This document shows, one piece after another, positions 1 to 7,122 of a stretch of DNA of 13,979 nt; the first letter of the stretch is position 1, and each line of letters starts with the position of its first letter. Under the pieces are notes generated by a model, which saw nothing but the letters and a program-made list of their open reading frames with translations, was not told the DNA's origin and did not search any database. The position numbers and the translations under genes are program-made. The stretch is from JAYEPK01 sp048569615 (GTDB lineage: Archaea; Thermoplasmatota; Penumbrarchaeia; Penumbrarchaeales; Penumbrarchaeaceae): the NCBI GenBank assembly GCA_048569615.1, contig JBLIRK010000057.1, positions 1-13,979 of the forward strand, in the 5' to 3' direction.

Positions 1-1
1 G

Positions 2-130
2 AAAGACAGGACTATTGATTATATTTTTCGCACAACCTGGTTGGCCATCAATAAAATGTACAATGAAGAAGCTGCCCAATTTCAAACTACTATGGCAACA
101 GGTTTCGCTTTGTTGAGTATCGATCCTGAA
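2..130 (+). CDS. N-terminal fragment of a MarR-family transcriptional regulator (probably chimeric contig end)
   Basis: Read from base 2 on the + strand, an open frame gives KDRTIDYIFRTTWLAINK, then MYNEEAAQFQ and TTMATGFALLSIDPE. The pattern TIDY..+..W.AI.+MYN.......T...GF.LL.ID matches from memory the first helices of the MarR regulators common in Bacteroidota, winged-helix DNA-binding repressors of about 150 residues. There is no start codon, so the true N-terminus lies outside the window, and the match stops abruptly after SIDPE (bases 116-130), where the archaeal - strand gene begins. Base composition also differs from the adjacent gene. I read this as foreign sequence joined during assembly rather than a gene of this archaeon. 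The family call rests on pattern recognition over only 43 residues, not on a search. Confidence 0.65.
116..130. other. Probable chimeric junction between two unrelated sequences
   Basis: Bases 116-130 (agtatcgatcctgaa) fit both flanking genes. On the + strand they encode SIDPE, the expected end of the conserved MarR block. On the - strand they encode FRIDT (with base 116 closing the Thr codon), the usual end of an Ig-like domain in these archaeal surface proteins, where TPP or similar normally follows. Instead the - strand frame continues as a Cys-rich string (QQSETCCHSSLKL) unlike anything before it. A short word shared by two organisms is a classic place for a false assembly join. Confidence 0.6.
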
Positions 131-2455
131 CTTTATCTCGTTCGAAGGACCTTGAAAACCCATGTCATCGACGGCGAATATCTCAAAGGAGTGTTCCCCG
201 TCGCTGAGACCTGAAAAGTCCATACTGGTCTGGAGGGTGCTTTTCCATTCGTTCTCATCCAGCTTCCACATGTAATGATCGAGCCCAGTGGTACCTCCTG
301 AGAGGGTCCACGAGAAGGTCTGGGAATTACTCGAGGTCCATTCATGGGAAGGGCCTGTCAAGGAAGGTGCCGGAAGAAGCGGTAGTTCCTCGAAGTATTC
401 GAGATCCGTCATTGTCTCGTTGCCGGGAGCAGTGATCCTGATGAAGAAAGAGTTCTCGTTCTCGTAGACGGCCAATTTGATCAAAATGGTATTGATCCCT
501 CCGTTAAGGACGACGAATACGAGATCCTGGTCCGGGGCCACTCTCCTTGGCTCGTCATTTCTGTAAACCTCTCTACCATTGAAGAACACCCTGGACCCGT
601 CTGAATTCCCTATCCGCAGCTCCACCGGACCTTCATGGTCCGACCTTACGTAGACGTGGGCATAGGTAACTGCATCCTTCAGCCTTCCGAGGGGAAACCT
701 CAGATCGACCTGATCCCTTTCCATTCCAAAGGCTCTCCATTCCCGACCCGAAACAATATCGCCGAGCCTCGGTCGCGGATCGTTCTCGTTCCCGAGATAG
801 GAGCGGTTCAAAAGCGAGCTGCGCTCGCCTGTTACGAAGGGCCCCAAATACGACCAGTTCCTCACGCAGTGGGGCATCCAAAGCATGTGGATGAGGTCAA
901 TCGTTATATTGGTCTTGTATTGAAACTCGGGTACTATGCGGATGTATCTCACAATCCCGCTCCAATCCTCGAAATCATCCAGATGTATGGAGTAGAGATT
1001 CCAATCCTTTGTATCCACAAGGTCCACCTGGATCTTCTTGTTCTCGTTGAAGTTCGTCTTCAGACTGGACCAGTATATGTTGACGGTCCCTTCAGTGGCA
1101 TCCGCTTTCATGGAGAGCTCCAGCACGTTTATTCCATCGGATGTGATATTCATCAGCGGCGACATCAATCCGGGTCTTTGTATGCTGGAAATGGACCAAA
1201 TCCCGTCATTCGGATAGAATTGGCCCATGTCGGTGGTCCTCCACCCTTCCCTGTCCTGCTCATTGTCGAAGTCCCATCTCATCGACCGGACCGGAACGGT
1301 CTGCTTTTTCAGCGGGCACAATGCCCTCTCGCTGTAAACGCCCTCCCTGAGTGCTTTGTGATACCTTGGATGGTCTGCAATGAACTTGTAGGAGAAGTAA
1401 CAGTTTCCCAGAGCTCCAGCATTGTGGGACCTCTCGGTCTGGTTCAGAAGAACCGCAATCCCCGTTTCCTCGTCGGGGACGGTTCCGTAGTAGGGATCCT
1501 CCGGAACGTAGACATAGTTACCGCAGACAACGGGACAGGAATGCCTGTTAATATTATCTGTCAGGACGCTTTCGAGACTGGCGCTATTCAGGGTATATAT
1601 CATCGGAGTGACGAAATCGATCTTCCCCATGTCCGCCCATCTTTCGGAATCCTGGAACCAGCTGTTCTGCCTTCCGCTGTAGCTGTTGCTGATGTCCGCT
1701 CCGACCCAGACATAGGGTCTGATGCTGGATATCGAATCATAGATCCTTACGGTGCATTCCGTTATCTGCTGCCTCCTGAAGGCATTGAAGTCCGTCCATC
1801 CCTCCTCGTAATACTGGGCGATGGAATAATCATCGTATCCGTAGGAGGAACTCGGATATCTTATGGTGTCCAAATGGATGCCGTCCAATGGATAGTCCCT
1901 GAAGAGCTGGTAGAGGACCTTGGCCAGGTAATCCTGAACTTCAGGCAGGGTCGGATTCAGCCATGACCCGCTCCTTCCCCCGGAACTAGTTACCTGTCCC
2001 CATTCGGGATGCTGGGAAATGGCATAGGAATCTATCATGGTATGCCACCATGGCATGACCTTGATGTTGTACTTGTGCGCCTCCCTGATGAGGTCCATTG
2101 TGGGATCGAAATCCCACGCAAGGTCCCTGTACCTTGGGTGGAAGGATGAATTGTAGAATGTACCAAGGTAATGTGCGTTGATCAGAGGCGTTACGCAATT
2201 TATATTGCAGTCTCTTGCAACCTGTATTACTTTCTGGACCTCTGAATGGTTTATTATCTGGTAGCCCTCGAGCCACATGGATCGGTACTGGAAGAGCCTG
2301 TCATCGCTTCCCCCGTCCTGCTGAGGGTAATCCGCTCCCGGTATCATAACCCTTGTCGGTTCGGCATTCGTTCCATCGGAATAATGAAATATGGGACCTA
2401 CCGGCAGGGCAACAAGGAGGATCATGATGAAGGGTAAGAGGATCTCATGCCGCAC
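116..2455 (-). CDS. Secreted GHL10-like (DUF187-type) glycoside hydrolase, 3' end missing
   Basis: I translated this gene by hand; about 780 residues are reliable before the junction near base 116. GTG at 2455 is chosen as start because AGGAGGAGG lies at 2462-2470, a few bases upstream, and the resulting N-terminus (MRHEILLPFIMILLVALPVG) is a good signal peptide; the ATG at 2425 would cut it in half. Residues ~55-330 resemble the glycosidase-like family 10 TIM barrel: FQYRSMWLEG at the start, FDPTMDLIREAHKYNIKVMPWW, SWLNPTLPEVQDYL, and DGIHLDTIRYP at 191-201, the family's usual acidic strand end. Downstream are a beta-sandwich with FFNGREVY and GGINTILIKL, like accessory domains of glycosidases, and an Ig-like domain ending in FRIDT. 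It overlaps the upstream GH18-like gene by 11 bases, so translation is probably coupled. The substrate is unknown; an extracellular polysaccharide is inferred. The natural C-terminus, perhaps with a membrane anchor, is lost at the junction. Confidence 0.8.
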
Positions 2456-5147
2456 CCTTATCCTCCTCCTTTGTCCCGTATATCATTTCTCTGAAGAGCC
2501 CCATCTTGTATCTGAGCAGTATGAGTCCCTCGTAGAGACCCAATAACAAGACCGCGGTGATCCCAAGTATAAGGACAAGAGGCCAGAGATCTATCAACGG
2601 ACCATCGTCCTCCTCCACCTGAGGCTCCACAAAGACCGTATTGTTCACATACTCATGAAGGATGGTCTCGATCTCGTTCACCGTCTGGTTCCAGGAGACT
2701 ATTACAAGGAGCGTCAGATTAGAATTGAACTGGTTCCCCCAGATATCCTTGATGTCCAATCTAAGCTTGTACAATCCCGGATCCTTGTAATCGTGATATA
2801 CTATCGGACCACCCGCGCTGTAACCATCCCCGAACCACCAGGTTATCGTTCCTATGCCTGTGTCGTCCCAAGTCTCGTTGACACTGAAGATATATGTGGT
2901 ATTGCTGAGGATCACTCCGTCAAGACCCTCCAGGAGCGCTGAGAGGTCCTCATCAAGAAGGGGGATGTAGGTTTCATTGAGCTGCCTGGGTGTCGGATCT
3001 ATCTTGAACAATCCATATGGTGGAGTGACATCCCTGACATCAACGTGCACGGTTGTGGAATTCCAGTTCCCCTCATGATCGAGCAGATGAAGTGTCACGA
3101 AGTATCTTTTCGCTTCCTGGGCCGGAAATGAAAGTACCAAGGTACCGAATAACAGCCGACCCTCACCCAGGTCCCATGTAACGTTCTCTATTCCGACATT
3201 GTCCCCGCTGGAACTTGCATTGATCGTGATCGTATCTCCCAGTTCAACCTCCCTGGGATAATCCAGGAATATTCTGGGAGGTGTGTTGTCCCTGACCCTT
3301 ATCCATGCTCCGTCGGTATCCCACAACCCAGTTGAATCGGTCACCTTCAGCACTACCTGGTATTCTCCGGGACCGGGCGGCATGTACCTGACCACCGGGC
3401 CGTATAGCAGTGTTTCACCAGCAACCGTCCATGTGTAGTTCAGCTCCGGGGAATTATCCGATGAAGCCCTGCCGTCCAGTGTTATTTCGCCCCCTTCCCA
3501 AACAACTATGTCATTTCCAGCATCCGCCCTGGGAGGAATGGTATCCGGAATTGCCACATTGAAGGTGGCGGTATCGGTGTAGCCTCTGTTGTTAATTATC
3601 GTCAATGAGGCTCGGTATGTTCCCGGAAATGAATAGGAATATTCTACAACGGGTCCTCCGTGGAAGAAATACGACCCGTCCCCCATGTACCATGAATAAC
3701 TGACTATTCCCTCGGGATCCCAGGATTCCGTGGCGTTGAATTTGATAACGCTTCCCACAAGATGCTCCCCTTCTATCCTGACCACTGAGTAGGGGCCAAT
3801 CCTCACTTTCCTTTCAAGAGTGATCGCCCTGCCCCTGTCATCCTTGACGGTCAAAGAAGCTTTGTAGAAACCTCCCCTTGAATAGCTGTATACCGGCTCC
3901 AGCAGCGAAGAATAATTCCCGTCACCGAAATCCCACGCAACTTCATCAAGCACACCCTCGAGATCATAGGCCCTCACCGGACCGAAATCCAGTTGCTGCC
4001 CCCTCATTCCGAGGATGTCGCCTTCTATGTGAAGATACGGAGGAAGATTGGACAACCCTGTTGTTTTGAGCTCCTTGAGATAGAAACTGGACAACGTGTC
4101 CTCTCCCCCGATCTTCCACATCGATATGCCGGCAAGCCCCCTGTCACCGACGAATCTCATCTGATGCAGCAGGCTCTCAGCGTCACAGTAGTGAACATCA
4201 TGCTCGTATCCATCCCTTCCCCTGTAATGGAAATAAGGAGTCCTTGATGTGGAATTCCACCTCCGTTGGGCATTGTAATCCTTCATCAGGAACTGAACAT
4301 CCGGATAGGAGACGTTATCCGCAACCCCTATCACATTGCCCTTGCTCGTAACTCTCCAATCATAGCCGTACTGCGGAACCCCGAGAACGATCTTGTATTT
4401 GGGAATGGCCGTTGCGGCGTAATCCATCACCTTACCGACCCAATCCCTTGATGTTATGGGTCCGGACGTGGGGGCCGTGGACCAGTGAAGGTTGTATGCC
4501 ATAATGCGTACCCTGTCCGCATAGCCTCCTATCCTCTTGTAATCGTAGCCTCCGGGCCCTTCCCTGTCCTCATCAGCGGCCACCTTCGGAAATACCGAAA
4601 CGTATAGCTTCTTGTTGATGCCGTGAAGTGCAGCGGATAGATTCCCTATGAAATCCGCATAACCCGATCTCTCCGCCGTTGGAATGTCCTCATAATTGAT
4701 ATCGACCCCGGCATAGCTGAACTGCTGGACCACGCCGAGAATGTCCTGGATATGGCCCTGCTGCATGGAGGAATTGTGTATCAGGTTCCTGATGGTCTGA
4801 CTGTCATGGTTGTTTGAAAACATGGGCACCAGACCTATCCCGTTCTGATGGAGATATGTGATCAACCCCACATCCTCGGTCTCGTTGTGCGTATGGACCA
4901 TTGTTCCGTTCTGAAGAACCCAGTACCAGTAGGGAGATACCTCGTCCAGGACATCGACCCATGGTTTGATGGAAACCATGGTCGGCTCGTCCCAGGGAAA
5001 TGTCCATCCGGATGCGTAAAAGGAAGATGCGAAAGGGAGATCACCCCTCGTTCCAATATCTCCCTCGGAAGGTTCGGAAATGAACGGAACGAGCGCTCCC
5101 AATAAGAGAAGGGCGGGCAAGGTCCAGACGATCAAACCTCTTTTCAT
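2445..5147 (-). CDS. Membrane-anchored GH18-like (YaaH/chitinase type) protein with PKD/Ig-like domains
   Basis: This 900-residue protein has a signal peptide (residues 1-~25, KRGLIVWTLPALLLLGALV), a GH18-type barrel (~40-362), a string of about five PKD/Ig-like domains (~370-830), one membrane helix (~857-882, LWPLVLILGITAVLLLGLY) and a basic cytoplasmic tail. GH18 signatures are AGVDINYED at 146-154, MAYN near 216, GVPQYGYDW at 256-264 and GISMWKIGGED at 340-350; the last two are typical of YaaH-like proteins. In the DxxDxDxE motif the acid E153 and D149 remain, but the first Asp is Ala146 and the third is Asn151, so catalysis may be weakened or changed. PKD hallmarks are WDFGDG, GDGSYFF, WWFGDG and repeated TPP linkers. 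It is probably displayed outside the cell, anchored by its C-terminus, acting on or binding amino-sugar polymers. Many N-x-S/T sequons suggest glycosylation. It heads a two-gene operon. The start at 5147 is kept because a signal peptide follows directly and a TATA box lies about 35 bases upstream. Confidence 0.88.
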   Translation of the reverse strand: MKRGLIVWTLPALLLLGALVPFISEPSEGDIGTRGDLPFASSFYASGWTFPWDEPTMVSIKPWVDVLDEVSPYWYWVLQNGTMVHTHNETEDVGLITYLHQNGIGLVPMFSNNHDSQTIRNLIHNSSMQQGHIQDILGVVQQFSYAGVDINYEDIPTAERSGYADFIGNLSAALHGINKKLYVSVFPKVAADEDREGPGGYDYKRIGGYADRVRIMAYNLHWSTAPTSGPITSRDWVGKVMDYAATAIPKYKIVLGVPQYGYDWRVTSKGNVIGVADNVSYPDVQFLMKDYNAQRRWNSTSRTPYFHYRGRDGYEHDVHYCDAESLLHQMRFVGDRGLAGISMWKIGGEDTLSSFYLKELKTTGLSNLPPYLHIEGDILGMRGQQLDFGPVRAYDLEGVLDEVAWDFGDGNYSSLLEPVYSYSRGGFYKASLTVKDDRGRAITLERKVRIGPYSVVRIEGEHLVGSVIKFNATESWDPEGIVSYSWYMGDGSYFFHGGPVVEYSYSFPGTYRASLTIINNRGYTDTATFNVAIPDTIPPRADAGNDIVVWEGGEITLDGRASSDNSPELNYTWTVAGETLLYGPVVRYMPPGPGEYQVVLKVTDSTGLWDTDGAWIRVRDNTPPRIFLDYPREVELGDTITINASSSGDNVGIENVTWDLGEGRLLFGTLVLSFPAQEAKRYFVTLHLLDHEGNWNSTTVHVDVRDVTPPYGLFKIDPTPRQLNETYIPLLDEDLSALLEGLDGVILSNTTYIFSVNETWDDTGIGTITWWFGDGYSAGGPIVYHDYKDPGLYKLRLDIKDIWGNQFNSNLTLLVIVSWNQTVNEIETILHEYVNNTVFVEPQVEEDDGPLIDLWPLVLILGITAVLLLGLYEGLILLRYKMGLFREMIYGTKEEDKGAA

Positions 5148-5176
5148 CCGATACCCATGATTTTAACCTTTGCTGG

Positions 5177-5186
5177 ATATAAAAAG
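5177..5186 (-). promoter_or_regulatory. Putative archaeal TATA box of the glycosidase operon
   Basis: On the - strand the bases read CTTTTTATAT. Its centre is about 34 bases upstream of the ATG at 5147, so a start site 25-27 bases downstream would give a leader of fewer than 10 bases. No clear Shine-Dalgarno motif precedes this ATG, which fits a near-leaderless message. The spacing is read from sequence; promoter activity is inferred. Confidence 0.5.
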
Positions 5187-5231
5187 CTATCCGCTTTTCT
5201 GCTCATTCTAGGGAATAATGTACATTGATAA

Positions 5232-6260
5232 CTAGAACTCGACCTTGTCATAGATGTTGGTGTCGGTGATCCGTCCTTCCTGCATCTCCCTCTGCATCTC
5301 CTTGAGGGCAAGTATCCTCTTGAAGGTTGGCGGATGGGTTGAGAAGAGTCCGGCGAACTTGTCCCATGACTTCCTCTTCGCCTCCTCCTCCATGGCGAGC
5401 TCAAGTTCCCTGTCGTCTATGACACCGTCCCCGTCCAGATCGTACTTGGATGCGTTCTTCCTGATGACATCCATCTCCTTATGGGCGTTCTGGACATCCC
5501 CGATGTAGAAGGACCTCGCTGCGTTCTGGGACTTCTTCTCCTCGGGTGCGAGGGAGAGGCCGTAGGTTATCTTCGTCAGAGCCGAAGCCAATGACTGGGG
5601 GTCCTTTGTGATGTAGCCCGAATAGGCGTCAGCATAATATTCCCTGATCCTCGAAAGCCTCTTGATGAGAAGACTTGAAAGGAAATAAACGATGAGAGAT
5701 ACCAGCCCGATCAGGATGATGGCCCCGGCATTCTTGGACCTGCCGAACCTGGCATAGAACAGCATCCTCATCCCCATGTATGCGATAAGGGGGATCACCG
5801 AAAGGAAGGTCATGTACATGCAGTCCCTGTTCCTGATGTGGCCTACCTCGTGACCGAGAACCGCTTCTATCTCCTTGTCATTGAGCTGCTCTAGGAGCCC
5901 CCGGTGGACGCTCAATGTGGAGCCCCCCTGCGTTATGCCGAATACGAAGGCATTCGGGGTCGGATCGTTCACCATTCCCAATTTGGGTATCGGAACGCCG
6001 GCTTCCCTTGCAAGCTTTCCTACTACCTTTTCCAGGTAGGGATTCTCACCCGGTTTGAGTATTCTTGTACCGGTCGTCCACCTCACTATGGTGGATGAGA
6101 TGGCTATCTGGAAAAGGACTATGAAGAATGTCAGTATTATGAAGAACCAGAAGGGCATCTGCAGTATTACAACGATGGCCGACATGAACATGGCGAAAAC
6201 CAGAACCAGCAGACCGATGAATATGTAGCTGTTTATCTTAAGCGAGGCCAGGGAAGCCAT
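5232..6260 (-). CDS. htpX: HtpX-type M48 membrane zinc metalloprotease with inserted EF-hand loop
   Basis: This 342-residue protein belongs to the HtpX branch of family M48, membrane-embedded proteases that cut misfolded or damaged membrane proteins with the active site facing the cytoplasm. Two hydrophobic helices (~12-33 and 36-57) precede the protease domain, and two more (~150-170, 178-200) follow the zinc motif. HEVGH is at 137-141; the third ligand is probably E207 in REYYADA (206-212). FSTHPPTFKRI at 306-316 is the usual C-terminal HtpX motif. Unusual is DLDGDGVIDDRE at 274-285, a textbook EF-hand calcium loop with acidic residues at positions 1, 3, 5 and 12, inside a charged insertion (~240-300). 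ATG at 6260 is preferred over an upstream start (6359) that adds 33 residues: AGAGGGG at 6266-6272 precedes it and the promoter TATA sequence would otherwise lie within the coding region. It is divergent from the zinc-ribbon gene at 6330 and probably transcribed alone. Confidence 0.92.
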   Translation of the reverse strand: MASLASLKINSYIFIGLLVLVFAMFMSAIVVILQMPFWFFIILTFFIVLFQIAISSTIVRWTTGTRILKPGENPYLEKVVGKLAREAGVPIPKLGMVNDPTPNAFVFGITQGGSTLSVHRGLLEQLNDKEIEAVLGHEVGHIRNRDCMYMTFLSVIPLIAYMGMRMLFYARFGRSKNAGAIILIGLVSLIVYFLSSLLIKRLSRIREYYADAYSGYITKDPQSLASALTKITYGLSLAPEEKKSQNAARSFYIGDVQNAHKEMDVIRKNASKYDLDGDGVIDDRELELAMEEEAKRKSWDKFAGLFSTHPPTFKRILALKEMQREMQEGRITDTNIYDKVEF

Positions 6261-6283
6261 TTTTACCCCTCTTGCGCTTAAGG

Positions 6284-6300
6284 AATAAATAAGTATAAAT
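6284..6300. promoter_or_regulatory. Shared TATA-rich divergent promoter of htpX and the zinc-ribbon gene
   Basis: The 69 bases between the two divergent starts contain the run aataaataagtataaat, the only AT-rich block there. It gives TATA-like words on both strands (TTTATACTTATT on -, AAGTATAAAT on +), at workable distances from the - strand ATG at 6260 and the + strand ATG at 6330. One box region serving both genes suggests co-regulation. Which word serves which gene cannot be decided from sequence. Confidence 0.5.
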
Positions 6301-6329
6301 GGTTTCGGAAACCAACCGGGAGGGGTACA

Positions 6330-7121
6330 ATGGGAATAACCCAGGATGTCAAATGCCACAACTGCGGGGCCCCGCTTTCACTGAAGGCCGGAGAGGTTGT
6401 AATAACATGCGAGTACTGCGGAACAGCCTTCAATGTGGCCTCGGGAAAGGACTTCTTCCTGCAGCATTCGATAATCCCCGCAAGCGTTGATGAGAGGAAG
6501 GCAAGGGATATCGTGAAGCACTGGATGGGAACGGGGGGATTAAAACCCTCCAACATGGTAAGCGCCTCCAAGATAAACGACATGGGTCTTACTTTCCTTC
6601 CCTTCTACATAGTCCATGCGAATGTGACCACGAAATATCAGGGAATATTCTCCAGGACGGGAAAGGAGAATGTCAGGTCCGGGGATCTCCACAGAGAGTA
6701 CTACTGGAAAGTCCTGGGGAGAAGGGGTTCTAGATTTCCGGTAAAGGAGTACGAGATACCTCTAATGGGGAAAGAGGACTTCAACCTGTCCAAGATCCCG
6801 GGCGGAGCCAAATACCTGAATGCCGAATTCGACGAGAAGGACGCAAAGGACATTGCAAAGGTGGAGATGATGGACCACCAGAAGTTCCTTCTTTCCGAAC
6901 AGATCGATAGGTTCGAGGACATAGACCATGATTTCGAGATAGAGGATGTCGAGTTCGTCCACGCCCCCATTTGGAGGATCAATTTCAACTACAACAGGAC
7001 AGATTACCAGATACTCCTGGACGGAGCCACCGGTGAGGTGATAAGGGGAGACATACCGCCTCCCGACACATCCGTCGGAGGCTTCTTCTCGGATATAAAG
7101 AGGGCCCTTTTCAACAAATGA
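6330..7121 (+). CDS. Zinc-ribbon protein of unknown function, near an SPFH/HtpX module
   Basis: This 263-residue protein starts with a compact zinc ribbon: C9-H-N-C12 and C27-E-Y-C30, followed by GTAFNV, the arrangement of TFIIB-like or rubredoxin-type knuckles. There is no signal peptide or membrane helix. The middle (~95-215) is charged and unfamiliar; LPFYIVHANVTTKYQG at ~90-105 looks like a beta-rich segment. The end (APIWRINFNYN... ILLDGATGEVIRGD, ~217-245) resembles the DGxTGEV strand-turn of PepSY-like folds, but this is a weak hint. A strong Shine-Dalgarno GGGAGGGG at 6318-6325 supports the ATG at 6330. It is divergent from htpX and converges on the SPFH gene, which also carries zinc ribbons; in Bacillus, YdjI-type SPFH proteins likewise work beside zinc-ribbon proteins. 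A role as an adaptor in membrane stress is inferred only. Confidence 0.8.
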   Translation: MGITQDVKCHNCGAPLSLKAGEVVITCEYCGTAFNVASGKDFFLQHSIIPASVDERKARDIVKHWMGTGGLKPSNMVSASKINDMGLTFLPFYIVHANVTTKYQGIFSRTGKENVRSGDLHREYYWKVLGRRGSRFPVKEYEIPLMGKEDFNLSKIPGGAKYLNAEFDEKDAKDIAKVEMMDHQKFLLSEQIDRFEDIDHDFEIEDVEFVHAPIWRINFNYNRTDYQILLDGATGEVIRGDIPPPDTSVGGFFSDIKRALFNK

Positions 7122-7122
7122 T

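Noticed and set aside
635..1966. Long + strand open frame of 443 codons
   Set aside because: It lies opposite the GHL10-like gene, whose - strand translation has clear family motifs, a signal peptide and a Shine-Dalgarno; the + strand product shows no domain and is a codon-bias shadow.
2423..2425. ATG as start of the GHL10-like gene
   Set aside because: It would truncate the signal peptide and has no Shine-Dalgarno; the GTG at 2455 has both.
5144..5404. - strand Arg/Ser-rich open frame of 86 codons between the GH18-like and htpX genes
   Set aside because: It overlaps the htpX 3' end in another frame, has Arg/Ser-rich composition typical of shadows and no family signal.
6261..6359. 33-residue N-terminal extension of HtpX from an upstream ATG
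   Set aside because: It would run through the divergent promoter and into the zinc-ribbon gene, and the extension lacks the HtpX pattern; the ATG at 6260 has a proper Shine-Dalgarno.
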